From Streptococcus parasanguinis (GTDB lineage: Bacteria; Bacillota; Bacilli; Lactobacillales; Streptococcaceae), in NCBI RefSeq assembly GCF_901875555.1, contig NZ_CABFMD010000036.1, positions 1 through 64,000 of the forward strand: a stretch of 64,000 nt of DNA, given 5' to 3'. Each line of letters begins with the position of its first letter. Position 1 is the stretch's first letter. Shown in pieces: positions 55,980 through 64,000 of the stretch. The notes under the pieces were generated by a model. The model had not been told where the DNA came from, ran no database searches, and saw nothing but the letters and a program-made list of their open reading frames with translations. Position numbers and translations under genes: made by a program.

Positions 55980-58190
55980 ATGATCACCTTGAGAGAAGAA
56001 CAACTGAGAATGGCTCCTGATATTTTTGTTGAAAAACGAGATGGCCGTCGTGTTCCATTCAATGTTGAAAAAATTTATAAAGCCTTGTTAAAGGCCACAA
56101 AAGAAGTAACTTCTCTCACACCGGTGATGGAAGCCAAACTAGAGGCCATTGTTGACCGCATTATTGCAGAAATCTTGGAGCGCTTTCCAAATGGCGTGAA
56201 GATCTATGAAATTCAAAATGTCGTCGAACATGAATTGCTTCAAGCCAATGAATATGCGATTGCTGAGAGCTATATCACTTACCGAACCCAGAGGGATTTT
56301 GAGCGCTCAAAAGCAACCGATATCAACTTTACGATTAGCAAACTCCTCAACAAGGACCAAGCGGTGGTGAATGAAAATGCCAATAAGGACAGTGATGTTT
56401 TCAACACCCAGCGTGATTTGACAGCAGGGATCGTTGGTAAGTCGATTGGTCTTAAAATGTTGCCCAAACACGTAGCCAATGCCCACCAAAAAGGGGACAT
56501 CCACTACCATGATTTGGACTATAGCCCTTATACACCGATGACCAACTGCTGCTTGATCGATTTTGAAGGCATGCTGAAAAATGGCTTTAAGATCGGGAAT
56601 GCAGAAGTAGAAAGTCCTAAGTCTATCCAAACTGCAACGGCACAGATCTCGCAGATTATTGCCAATGTGGCCTCTAGTCAGTATGGTGGCTGTTCAGCAG
56701 ACCGGATCGATCAAGTCTTGGCTCCTTATGCAGAAAAGAACTACCAAAAACACTTAGCGGATGCCAAAGAGTGGGTACTTCCTGAAAAGCAAGAGGACTA
56801 TGCTTGGAGTAAGACTCAAAAAGACATCTATGATGCCATGCAATCGCTAGAATATGAGATCAATACCCTCTTTACGTCAAACGGGCAAACTCCTTTCACT
56901 TCGCTTGGTTTTGGACTTGGAACTAGCCGTTACGAACGGGAAATCCAAAAAGCGATTCTGAAAATCCGGATCAAGGGACTGGGTTCGGAACACCGAACAG
57001 CCATCTTTCCAAAATTGATTTTTACCCTCAAACGGGGACTCAACCTAGAGCTTGGAACACCCAACTATGATATCAAGCAATTGGCCTTAGAATGTGCTAC
57101 TAAGCGCATGTATCCCGATGTCCTCTCTTATGACAAGATTGTGGAATTAACAGGCTCTTTTAAGGTACCCATGGGCTGCCGTTCTTTCCTTCAAGGATGG
57201 AAGGATGAAAATGGCGTCGAAGTCAATTCTGGCCGGATGAATCTTGGCGTTGTGACGGTCAATCTTCCTCGGATCGCTCTTGAATCAGAAGGGAACAAAG
57301 AAAAATTCTGGCAAATCTTTAATGAACGAATGAACATTGCTGAAGATGCTTTGGTTTACCGGGTGGAGCGCACCAAAGAAGCGACATCAGCCAATGCGCC
57401 GATTCTCTACCAATATGGGGCTTTCGGGAAACGCTTGGGTAAATATGATCAGGTAGATCAGCTCTTCCGTCATCGCAGAGCGACTGTTTCACTTGGTTAT
57501 ATCGGACTCTACGAAGTCGCAACCGTCTTTTATGGCCCAAATTGGGAACACAATCCAGAAGCCAAACAATTCACGATCGATATCATCAAGGACATGAAAG
57601 CGCGCGTGGAAGAATGGTCTGACCAGTATGATTACCACTTCTCCATTTATTCGACACCGTCAGAAAGCTTGACAGACCGCTTCTGTCGCCTGGATACGGA
57701 GAAATTTGGGAAGGTTCCAGATATCACAGACAAGGAATACTATACCAATAGTTTCCACTACGATGTCCGCAAAAACCCAACCCCATTTGAGAAGCTGGAT
57801 TTTGAAAAAGTTTATCCAGAAGCTGGGGCGACTGGTGGCTTCATCCACTATTGTGAGTATCCTGTGCTCCAACAAAATCCAAAAGCGCTTGAAGCGGTTT
57901 GGGATTATGCCTATGACCGGGTCGGTTATCTCGGAACCAATACGCCGATTGACCGTTGTTACAAGTGTGATTTTGAAGGAGATTTCACGCCTACTGAGCG
58001 CGGATTTGCTTGTCCAAATTGTGGCAATAGCGATCCAAAAACGGTCGATGTGGTCAAACGGACCTGTGGTTATCTAGGAAACCCTCAAGCTCGCCCGATG
58101 GTCAATGGCCGTCATAAGGAAATCTCGGCGCGTGTCAAACACATGAACGGATCTACTATCAAATCAGCTGGACACCAAGTAACAGATTAG
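55980..58190 (+). CDS. nrdD: Anaerobic ribonucleoside-triphosphate reductase
   Basis: The start at ATG 55980 is preferred (GAGG about ten bases upstream) over an ATG at 55959 that precedes that site. The 736-residue class III enzyme has an N-terminal ATP cone (EKRDGRRVPFNVEKIYKALL), the zinc Cys set CYKC...CPNC near residue 660 and the glycyl-radical segment RTCGYLGNPQARP near 698. It is activated by NrdG, 800 bases downstream, and works without oxygen. Confidence 0.97.
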   Translation: MITLREEQLRMAPDIFVEKRDGRRVPFNVEKIYKALLKATKEVTSLTPVMEAKLEAIVDRIIAEILERFPNGVKIYEIQNVVEHELLQANEYAIAESYITYRTQRDFERSKATDINFTISKLLNKDQAVVNENANKDSDVFNTQRDLTAGIVGKSIGLKMLPKHVANAHQKGDIHYHDLDYSPYTPMTNCCLIDFEGMLKNGFKIGNAEVESPKSIQTATAQISQIIANVASSQYGGCSADRIDQVLAPYAEKNYQKHLADAKEWVLPEKQEDYAWSKTQKDIYDAMQSLEYEINTLFTSNGQTPFTSLGFGLGTSRYEREIQKAILKIRIKGLGSEHRTAIFPKLIFTLKRGLNLELGTPNYDIKQLALECATKRMYPDVLSYDKIVELTGSFKVPMGCRSFLQGWKDENGVEVNSGRMNLGVVTVNLPRIALESEGNKEKFWQIFNERMNIAEDALVYRVERTKEATSANAPILYQYGAFGKRLGKYDQVDQLFRHRRATVSLGYIGLYEVATVFYGPNWEHNPEAKQFTIDIIKDMKARVEEWSDQYDYHFSIYSTPSESLTDRFCRLDTEKFGKVPDITDKEYYTNSFHYDVRKNPTPFEKLDFEKVYPEAGATGGFIHYCEYPVLQQNPKALEAVWDYAYDRVGYLGTNTPIDRCYKCDFEGDFTPTERGFACPNCGNSDPKTVDVVKRTCGYLGNPQARPMVNGRHKEISARVKHMNGSTIKSAGHQVTD

Positions 58191-58201
58191 AAAAGGACAT
58201 T

Positions 58202-58342
58202 ATGGGAAAATACCAATTAGACGATAAAGGCAAGGCCCAGGTTCAACGATTCCACGAAAAGCATTCGACAGGTGGAGTCAATAAAAAAGACCGCGTGGCT
58301 AGCCTGAGAGAACAATTTTTAAAAAAGGCTAAGAAAAAATAA
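58202..58342 (+). CDS. Small 46-residue basic protein between nrdD and GNAT gene
   Basis: ATG 58202 with AAGGAC upstream opens a 46-codon frame: MGKYQLDDKGKAQVQRFHEK, then a Lys-rich end KKAKKK. It lies 11 bases after nrdD, so it is probably co-transcribed. A small protein in this place is annotated in other streptococci (from memory). It is basic with no membrane helix. Function unknown. Confidence 0.7.
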   Translation: MGKYQLDDKGKAQVQRFHEKHSTGGVNKKDRVASLREQFLKKAKKK

Positions 58343-58488
58343 AAGTGAGAATTCTCACTTCATATTGAAGATGAAATTCTCAGTAGATTCTTAAAAAAGT
58401 TTAATAAATAAGTGTCGACTCATTGATTCAGTATTTATTAAAAATGATTGTTTATATTGTGAAGTGAGAGTCCGCTCTCACTTTTCTC
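58341..58488. repeat. Hairpin-flanked 145-bp element upstream of GNAT gene
   Basis: The left end AAAGTGAGAATTCTCACTTC and the right end GAAGTGAGAGTCCGCTCTCAC are each hairpins and also inverted and direct copies of one another. Between them the sequence is AT-rich with AATAAATA/TATTTATT. The right hairpin is followed by TTTTCTCTT and can act as a terminator. Confidence 0.6.
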
Positions 58489-58505
58489 TTATGGGGGAGG
58501 TAAAG

Positions 58506-59006
58506 ATGAAATTACGCAGACCAACTCTAGCGGATAAAGAGGCCATTCTAAATATGATGACAGAGTTCGAAGAGACCCGATCAGCGCACGACGGTGGCTT
58601 TTGGGATGCTGATGATTTTGTTTATGAGGAGTGGTTGGAAAGTAATCGTGACATGGAAATGGGGCTAGGAATTCCGGAAGGTTGGGTGCCTGCTGTTCAG
58701 TTAGTCGCTTTTGCAAGAGACGGTCAAGCGGTTGGCTTTCTCAATTTCCGCTTGTGCCTGAGTGCTTATCTCCTGGAGGAGGGTGGCCATATCGGTTACT
58801 CCATCCGCCCTTCTGAAAGAGGTAAGGGCTATGCTAAAGAGGCCCTCCGCCAAGGTTTACAAGTTGCTAAGGAAAAGAATATCAAACGAGCTTTGGTAAC
58901 TTGTAGCACAGAAAATCCTGCCAGCAGAGCTGTTATCTTAGCTAATGGCGGTCAATTTGAGGATGTTCGAAATGGAACGGAGCGCTATTGGATAGAGGTG
59001 GACTAG
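58506..59006 (+). CDS. GNAT-family N-acetyltransferase
   Basis: ATG 58506 follows GGGGGAGG; an in-frame start at 58464 lies in the hairpin. The 166-residue protein has GNAT motif A (IGYSIRPSERGKGYAKEAL near residue 98) for acetyl-CoA binding. It sits between nrdD and nrdG, a conserved arrangement in streptococci; the substrate is unknown. Confidence 0.88.
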   Translation: MKLRRPTLADKEAILNMMTEFEETRSAHDGGFWDADDFVYEEWLESNRDMEMGLGIPEGWVPAVQLVAFARDGQAVGFLNFRLCLSAYLLEEGGHIGYSIRPSERGKGYAKEALRQGLQVAKEKNIKRALVTCSTENPASRAVILANGGQFEDVRNGTERYWIEVD

Positions 59007-59010
59007 AAGG

Positions 59011-59616
59011 ATGACATGGAATACACCAAAACCAGGAGAGTGGAAGAGTGAAGAACTGAGTCAAGGGCGCATCATCGACTACAAGGCTTTTAACTTTGTG
59101 GATGGAGAAGGTGTGCGCAATTCTCTCTATGTAGCAGGTTGTATGTTTCACTGCGAGGGCTGTTATAATGTTGCGACCTGGTCTTTCAATGCAGGCATTC
59201 CCTACACCAAAGAGTTAGAGGGGCAAATCATGGCTGATCTGGCCCAACCCTATGTTCAGGGCCTGACATTGCTTGGTGGGGAACCTTTTCTCAACACCGG
59301 CATCCTGTTGCCCTTGGTCAAGCGTGTGAGAAAAGAGCTACCCGACAAAGATATCTGGTCTTGGACCGGTTACACTTGGGAAGAGCTGATGCTGGAAACG
59401 CCAGACAAATTAGAGCTTCTCTCGCTGATTGATATTCTGGTCGATGGGCGCTATGATAAGAGCAAACGCAACCTGATGTTGCAGTTTCGTGGTTCATCCA
59501 ACCAGCGGATTATTGATGTTCAACAATCTCTCAAAGAAGGAAAGGTCGTCATCTGGGACAAGCTCAATGATGGCAAGGAAAGTTTTGAGCAGGTCAAACG
59601 AGATGATCTTTTGTAG
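59011..59616 (+). CDS. nrdG: Anaerobic ribonucleotide reductase activating enzyme
   Basis: A 201-residue radical SAM enzyme. The iron-sulfur motif CX3CX2C is seen in AGCMFHCEGCYN near residue 44, and the SAM-binding GGEP as LLGGEPFL near 90. It makes the glycyl radical in NrdD. Confidence 0.95.
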   Translation: MTWNTPKPGEWKSEELSQGRIIDYKAFNFVDGEGVRNSLYVAGCMFHCEGCYNVATWSFNAGIPYTKELEGQIMADLAQPYVQGLTLLGGEPFLNTGILLPLVKRVRKELPDKDIWSWTGYTWEELMLETPDKLELLSLIDILVDGRYDKSKRNLMLQFRGSSNQRIIDVQQSLKEGKVVIWDKLNDGKESFEQVKRDDLL

Positions 59617-59625
59617 ATCTTCACA

Positions 59626-59646
59626 AACCGGGTTTTTCACTCGGTT
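59626..59646 (+). terminator. Hairpin after nrdG without T-tail
   Basis: AACCGGGT and ACTCGGTT pair; repeat F starts at the next base, where a T-tail would be expected. A near copy with T-tail lies at 59903-59929. Confidence 0.6.
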
Positions 59647-59890
59647 CAGATTGAAGACAAAGTCATCTTAGAAACTTCCTTTAGGTGAGTACGGACGTCA
59701 GCGAACTTCGAAGAAGTTCCATGACTTAGTTTTGAACCTAAAGTTTCAAAACTCCCAAGCGCTAGAAACAATAGTGTTTCTAGCGCTTTTCTCACGGCGG
59801 AAAGTTTCAGTAGATGATTGAATAAGACTAAAAAGTATCTCATTTTAATTTGTTAGGCATCCATTAACTTGTTTGATGTAAAAAACAGCT
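59647..59890 (+). repeat. Structured repeat family 2, copy F
   Basis: A 244-bp copy of the element at 38903-39136. Hairpins: GAACTTC-GAA-GAAGTTC (59703-59719), AGTTTTGAA...TTCAAAACT (59728-59753) and GCGCTAGAAAC...GTTTCTAGCGC (59759-59786). Compared with copy E, four stem positions change on both sides together, keeping pairing. Outer arms at about 59663-59680 and 59799-59817 are inverted. Confidence 0.85.
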
Positions 59891-59902
59891 TGTCTACATT
59901 CT

Positions 59903-59929
59903 CAAACCGGGTGTTTCACCCGGTTTTTT
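59903..59929 (+). terminator. Intrinsic terminator after repeat F
   Basis: AAACCGGGTG and CACCCGGTTT pair around TTT, followed by TTTT. Confidence 0.9.
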
Positions 59930-59962
59930 TGAATTCTCCGATAAGTAGGCAAAAGATTTTGT

Positions 59963-60050
59963 CGCTTTCAGAAAGCGCTTACTTTCCAAATGTCCATAAT
60001 GGACAAAAAAGTGATAATTAATGCATTTTTTGCTAAAAATATGTTACAAT
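59963..60050 (+). promoter_or_regulatory. Capsule operon control region: two palindromes, cre-like site, promoter
   Basis: CGCTTTCAGAAAGCG (59963-59977) and TGTCCATAATGGACA (59991-60005) are perfect 15-base inverted repeats whose centres lie 28 bp apart. The first overlaps GAAAGCGCTTAC, which resembles a CcpA cre site. The promoter is an extended -10 TGTTACAAT (TACAAT 60045-60050). Confidence 0.65.
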
Positions 60051-60080
60051 AAATATGATTAGGACTAATTGGAGGTATTT

Positions 60081-61550
60081 ATGTCACAAAGGAGACGGAG
60101 TCGTCGTTCAGAACATAAGTGGGGGCAATTGCGAATCGTTAATTCCGTATTGCTTATTTTTTTGCTTATAACCGCAAGTTGGGCGACCTATACCATGTTG
60201 GCCAATAACATCCTGGCTTTTCGCTATGTTAATGTTCTCGTGATGGTACTACTAGCTCTTCTCTTGCTCTTGTCAGCTTGGTTTGTGATCAAAAATCAGG
60301 CCAAAAAGACAACTTTGGTCCTGCTTCTTGTCGGCTTATTGGCTAGTTCAGGAGTTTTGTTTGCTAGTCAACAGCTGCTAAATCTGACGAGTAATGTCAA
60401 TGGCCATTCTAACTATACAGAGTTTGAGATGGCTGTCTATGTCAAGAAAGATAGTGACATCAAAGATATCAAAGAGATTAAAGAAGTTACGGCGCCCAAG
60501 GGCAACAACAACGAAGCCAACCTCACGGCTCTCTTAGACAATATCAAAAAGACGAAGGGTCAGGATATCTCTGTAGTAGATACCCCAACCTATCTCGATG
60601 CCTATAAGAGCTTGCAAGAGGGAAATGCCTCAGCGATTGTGCTTAACAGCACCTTTGAGGATACCATTGCTGCTGAAGATGCTGACTATGCGAAAAAATT
60701 AAAGAAAATTTATTCTTATAAAATTCGAAAAGAAGTAGCAGCAACCAGCAAAGTGTCTGCCAATGCAGATGTCTTTAACATCTATGTCAGTGGGATTGAT
60801 ACCTATGGCCCGGTCACTTCAGTTTCTCGATCAGATGTCAATATCATCATGACCGTTAATCGGAAGACCAAGCAAGTCTTGTTGACCACGACGCCGCGGG
60901 ATGCCTATGTACCGATTGCAGATGGTGGTAACAACCAAAATGATAAGTTGACCCATGCAGGGATCTACGGTGTGGATGCATCCATTCATACTCTTGAGAA
61001 TCTCTATGACATCAAGCTCAACTACTATGTTCGCCTTAATTTCACGTCTTTCCTCAAGTTGATTGACCTTCTAGGGGGAATCGATGTGGAAAACGACCAA
61101 GAATTTACGAGTCTTCATGGCAAGTTCCATTTCCCAGTCGGAAAGGTACATTTAAACTCAGAGCAAGCACTTGGCTTTGTTCGGGAACGTTATTCTCTTC
61201 AAGGTGGTGACAATGACCGTGGAAAAAACCAAGAAAAAGTCATTGCGGCCATTATCAAAAAGTTGACCTCTACCAAGGTCTTAAGCAACTACAATGAGAT
61301 TATCGGAAACCTCCAAGATTCCGTCCAAACCAATATGCAGTTGCCAACTATGATGAACTTGATCAATACCCAGCTAGAAACGGGTGGTTCTTATGAGGTG
61401 ACTTCACAAGCGATCACTGGTCAAGGACGAAATGACTTGCCGTCTTATGCTATGCCTGGTTACAACCTCTATGTCATGGAGTTGGATCAAGCCAGCTTGA
61501 CCAAGGCCAAGGAAACCATCCAAAAAGTTATGGAAGGAAAAGAAAAATGA
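60081..61550 (+). CDS. cpsA: CpsA/Wzg, LytR-CpsA-Psr family protein
   Basis: ATG 60081 follows GGAGG; an in-frame start 12 bases upstream precedes the site. The 489-residue protein has a basic cytoplasmic tail, three membrane helices in residues 25-115, a CpsA accessory domain and the LCP domain ([20 protein letters not shown] near 239, [22 protein letters not shown] near 380). LCP enzymes link polymer from the lipid carrier to peptidoglycan. First gene of the capsule operon; overlaps cpsB by four bases. Confidence 0.94.
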   Translation: MSQRRRSRRSEHKWGQLRIVNSVLLIFLLITASWATYTMLANNILAFRYVNVLVMVLLALLLLLSAWFVIKNQAKKTTLVLLLVGLLASSGVLFASQQLLNLTSNVNGHSNYTEFEMAVYVKKDSDIKDIKEIKEVTAPKGNNNEANLTALLDNIKKTKGQDISVVDTPTYLDAYKSLQEGNASAIVLNSTFEDTIAAEDADYAKKLKKIYSYKIRKEVAATSKVSANADVFNIYVSGIDTYGPVTSVSRSDVNIIMTVNRKTKQVLLTTTPRDAYVPIADGGNNQNDKLTHAGIYGVDASIHTLENLYDIKLNYYVRLNFTSFLKLIDLLGGIDVENDQEFTSLHGKFHFPVGKVHLNSEQALGFVRERYSLQGGDNDRGKNQEKVIAAIIKKLTSTKVLSNYNEIIGNLQDSVQTNMQLPTMMNLINTQLETGGSYEVTSQAITGQGRNDLPSYAMPGYNLYVMELDQASLTKAKETIQKVMEGKEK

Positions 61551-62278
61551 TTGATATCCACTCACACATCGTCTTCGATGTGGATGATGGACCCAAAACC
61601 AGAGAAGATACGCGTGCTCTCTTGACAGAAAGTTATCGTCAAGGGGTGCGGACCATCATCTCTACTTCGCATCGCCGCAAGGGTATGTTTGAAACCCCTG
61701 AGGAAAAAATTTCAGAAAATTTTCAAGAAGTGAAAAAAATCGCGGCAGAGGTAGCGCCAGATTTAACGATTCATTACGGGGCAGAGATCTACTTTACCAA
61801 TGATGTCTTAAAAAAACTAGAAGAAAAGATCATTCCCAGTCTGGCAGATACGCGCTTTGCTCTGATTGAATTCAGCATGGGAACGCCCTATAAAGAAATC
61901 CACACAGCCTTGGATCGCCTGCTTCATCTCGGTATTACGCCGGTGGTAGCCCATATTGAACGCTACAATTGTTTGGAGAAAAATGAGGAGCGCGTGCAAG
62001 AGATGATTGACATGGGCTGCTACATGCAGATCAATAGTTCCAGTGTTCTCAAGCCTCGCCTCTTTGGAGATGAGCAAAAACGCCTCAAAAAACGGGCTCG
62101 CTATTTCTTAGAAAAAGATTTGGTACATTTTGTAGCCAGTGATATGCACAATCTAGATAAACGACCACCCTATATGGCAGAAGCTTATCGCTTGATCAAG
62201 GAAGAATACGGCGAAAAACGGGCAAAAGACCTCTTTGTCAACCATCAACAGCTCTTGTTAGCAGATGAATTAATCTAA
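61547..62278 (+). CDS. cpsB: CpsB/Wzh, PHP-type tyrosine phosphatase
   Basis: A 243-residue PHP-fold phosphatase. The metal site begins with [16 protein letters not shown]; other ligands are in [22 protein letters not shown] and SDMHN. It removes phosphate from the CpsD tyrosine tail. Start overlaps cpsA. Confidence 0.95.
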   Translation: MIDIHSHIVFDVDDGPKTREDTRALLTESYRQGVRTIISTSHRRKGMFETPEEKISENFQEVKKIAAEVAPDLTIHYGAEIYFTNDVLKKLEEKIIPSLADTRFALIEFSMGTPYKEIHTALDRLLHLGITPVVAHIERYNCLEKNEERVQEMIDMGCYMQINSSSVLKPRLFGDEQKRLKKRARYFLEKDLVHFVASDMHNLDKRPPYMAEAYRLIKEEYGEKRAKDLFVNHQQLLLADELI

Positions 62279-62322
62279 CCAGGAAACAGGTGGAGAGATC
62301 CACATGAAGGAGTAATTAGGAA

Positions 62323-63018
62323 ATGAACAATCAAGAAAATCAAGCAGTGGAAATTGATGTTTTCGCTATGCTAAAGACCCTATGGAAACGCAAGTTTTCA
62401 ATCATTTTGGTCGCTCTGGTTTTTGCCATTGCTGCATTTGGCTACAGTGCCTTTTTAGCTAAGAAAGAATACCAAAGTACTAGCCGGATCTACGTGGTCA
62501 GTCGCCAAAACCAAGACAACAATGCCTTGACAAACTCTGATTTGCAGGCGGGTTCTTACTTGGTTAAGGACTACCGTGAGATCATTCTTTCTCAAAATGT
62601 TTTGACGCAAGCCATTGAAGAATTGAAACTTGATATGACACCTGCTGAGTTGTCGAAAAAGATCAGTGTGTCTGTTCCAACAGATACTCGTATTCTTTCG
62701 ATCACGGCTAAGGATGGAGATCCAAAAGAAGCGGCCCGCATTGCCAATGGCCTTCGAAATGTAGCAGCTGAAAAGATCATCTCTGTGACCAAGGTGTCAG
62801 ATGTTACGACCTTGGATGAAGCAGAAGTACCTCAATCACCTTCTTCACCAAATATCCGACGCAATGTCCTTCTTGGCTTTATTGCTGGTGCTGGCTTGAT
62901 GGTGGTTCTTATGGTCGTAGTAGAGGTCTTGGACGATCGTGTCAAGAGACCAGAAGATATCGAAGAGTTGATGGGCCTAACCTTACTTGGTATTGTGCCA
63001 GATATTAAGAAACTGTAG
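62323..63018 (+). CDS. cpsC: CpsC/Wzd, capsule chain-length regulator
   Basis: A 231-residue protein with a Wzz domain: membrane helices near residues 28-48 and 180-203, the second preceded by the Pro-rich [12 protein letters not shown]. It is the membrane adaptor that activates the kinase CpsD. Confidence 0.95.
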   Translation: MNNQENQAVEIDVFAMLKTLWKRKFSIILVALVFAIAAFGYSAFLAKKEYQSTSRIYVVSRQNQDNNALTNSDLQAGSYLVKDYREIILSQNVLTQAIEELKLDMTPAELSKKISVSVPTDTRILSITAKDGDPKEAARIANGLRNVAAEKIISVTKVSDVTTLDEAEVPQSPSSPNIRRNVLLGFIAGAGLMVVLMVVVEVLDDRVKRPEDIEELMGLTLLGIVPDIKKL

Positions 63019-63030
63019 ACTGGGGATCGC

Positions 63031-63723
63031 ATGAATACGTTAGAAATTTCAAAAAACAAATTACAAGAAATTCGGAAGGCAGAAGAGTACTTCAATGCCC
63101 TTGCGACGAATATCCAATTGAGTGGGGTGGACTTGAAAGTCATCACCATCTCATCTGTTCAAGAAAACGAAGGGAAATCAACCACTTCAACCAACTTGGC
63201 CGTTGCCTTTGCGCGTGCGGGTTACAAGACCCTTTTGGTCGACTGTGATATCCGGAACTCTGTCATGACAGGGATTTTCCGTAGCCGTACTAAGATCCAA
63301 GGCTTGACCGACTTCTTATCTGGTCGTAGCCAATTGGACCAAATCATGTATGCGACTGATTTTCCAAACTTGGATATCATCGAGTCTGGACAGGTGGCGC
63401 CAAACCCAACGGGTCTCTTGCAAAGTAAGAACTTCACTGTGATGATGGATGCCTTGCGTGAGCATTTTGACTACATCATTGTCGATACGCCTCCAATCGG
63501 GGTCGTGATCGATGCGGCGATTATCGCCCAACGCTGTGATGGAACTGTCTTGATCACAGAATCTGGGGCCAATGGACGCAAGGCGGTCCAAAAGGCTAAG
63601 GAGCAATTAGAACAAACAGGCACCCCTTTCTTGGGAGTAGTGCTCAATAAATTTAACATTAAAGCTGCTGAGTATGGTTCGTATGGTGGATACGGATCCT
63701 ACGGGGAGTACGGGAAAAAGTAA
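63031..63723 (+). CDS. cpsD: CpsD/Wze, capsule tyrosine kinase
   Basis: A 230-residue BY-kinase. Walker A is SSVQENEGKSTTSTNLA near residue 44, Walker A' TLLVDCDIRNS near 69 and Walker B YIIVDTPPIG near 149. The C-terminus has the Tyr/Gly cluster YGSYGGYGSYGEYGKK, the autophosphorylation sites. CpsC is needed for activity; CpsB reverses it. Confidence 0.96.
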   Translation: MNTLEISKNKLQEIRKAEEYFNALATNIQLSGVDLKVITISSVQENEGKSTTSTNLAVAFARAGYKTLLVDCDIRNSVMTGIFRSRTKIQGLTDFLSGRSQLDQIMYATDFPNLDIIESGQVAPNPTGLLQSKNFTVMMDALREHFDYIIVDTPPIGVVIDAAIIAQRCDGTVLITESGANGRKAVQKAKEQLEQTGTPFLGVVLNKFNIKAAEYGSYGGYGSYGEYGKK

Positions 63724-63742
63724 AGAATAGGATTGAGGGAAA

Positions 63743-64000
63743 ATGGGAGAAGAAAGAATCGAACTGGAAAAATTAAATATTGTTCTCTTTCAAAGTTTGG
63801 CTGCCCTGTTTTCGGCTTACATTGTAAGTCTTTTTAAGGATGCTGAATACACGTCTCAGACGATCGCCATTCTCTATCTCTTACATTTTGTATCCTTTTA
63901 CATTAGCAATATTGCCTATCGTTTTTATAGCAGGGGTTACCTGGATGAGCTCTTTCAGGTCTTGAAATACAATGTGTTTTTCGCTGTTGGGATCACCTTT
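63743..64000 (+). CDS. Initiating sugar phosphotransferase of capsule synthesis, truncated by window end
   Basis: ATG 63743 starts a frame that runs through the last base (86 codons shown). MGEERIELEKLNIVLFQSLA is followed by several hydrophobic helices, as in CpsE/WchA-type undecaprenyl-phosphate sugar phosphotransferases, which usually follow cpsD. The catalytic C-terminal domain is outside the window, so the identity rests on position and N-terminal helices. Confidence 0.6.
   Translation, partial: MGEERIELEKLNIVLFQSLAALFSAYIVSLFKDAEYTSQTIAILYLLHFVSFYISNIAYRFYSRGYLDELFQVLKYNVFFAVGITF

Overview
The window is chromosomal DNA of a viridans-type Streptococcus. The evidence is the dltXABCD operon, a malXCDAR/malQP maltodextrin locus, a YSIRK/LPXTG surface protein, a cinA-recA operon carrying a ComX-type box, an ireB-ruvX-DUF1292 set and a cpsABCD capsule head. 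The species cannot be fixed from sequence reading alone; the S. sanguinis/S. parasanguinis/S. mitis side of the genus fits. No rRNA, tRNA, prophage, CRISPR array or intact insertion sequence was seen.

Layout. 1-3.6 kb: partial dispersed repeat, TetR regulator and divergent YhgE/Pip membrane protein. 3.6-7.4 kb: two lipoproteins, one divergent from a VTC-type polyphosphate polymerase plus DUF4956 membrane protein pair. 7.4-13.3 kb: S41 peptidase and dltXABCD. 13.3-16.6 kb: a cluster of four DnaA-box sequences, a small membrane protein, aspS and a YitT protein. 16.6-28.6 kb: maltodextrin locus (pulA, malR, malA, malD, malC, malX on minus; malQ, glgP on plus). 29-33.9 kb: GbpC/Spa-domain surface adhesin, two small membrane proteins, nrdI and a dispersed repeat. 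34-43.5 kb: argS, argR, mutS, a LytTR/DUF3021 pair, mutL, ruvA and tag. 43.5-53.9 kb: S66 peptidase, cinA, recA, spx, lipoprotein, ireB, ruvX, DUF1292 protein, folC, lipoprotein, cls. 54-59.6 kb: multi-membrane protein, nrdD, a 46-residue protein, GNAT, nrdG. 60-64 kb: start of a capsule locus (cpsA-D and a truncated initiating sugar transferase).

How the genes work together. The mal genes take up maltodextrin (MalXCD) and degrade it inside the cell (PulA, MalQ, GlgP). LacI-type operators sit on both divergent promoters, and a CiaR-like direct repeat lies just upstream of malQ. The dlt genes D-alanylate teichoic acids. mutS/mutL, ruvA, tag, cinA and recA form a DNA repair and recombination neighbourhood. 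nrdD/nrdG give anaerobic ribonucleotide reduction.

Most interesting signals. (1) A roughly 235-bp structured element occurs twice, after mutS and after nrdG, with compensatory base changes in its hairpins, and each copy lies between two terminator-like hairpins. (2) A repeat family with imperfect terminal inverted repeats has conserved ends but interchangeable cores; two near-identical inverted copies enclose about 18 kb of repair genes. (3) An 11-bp periodic operator array lies between the DUF4353-like lipoprotein and the VTC/DUF4956 pair. (4) DnaA boxes cluster away from any dnaA gene. (5) Two perfect 15-bp palindromes precede the capsule promoter. (6) Several candidate small RNAs or orphan terminators are present.
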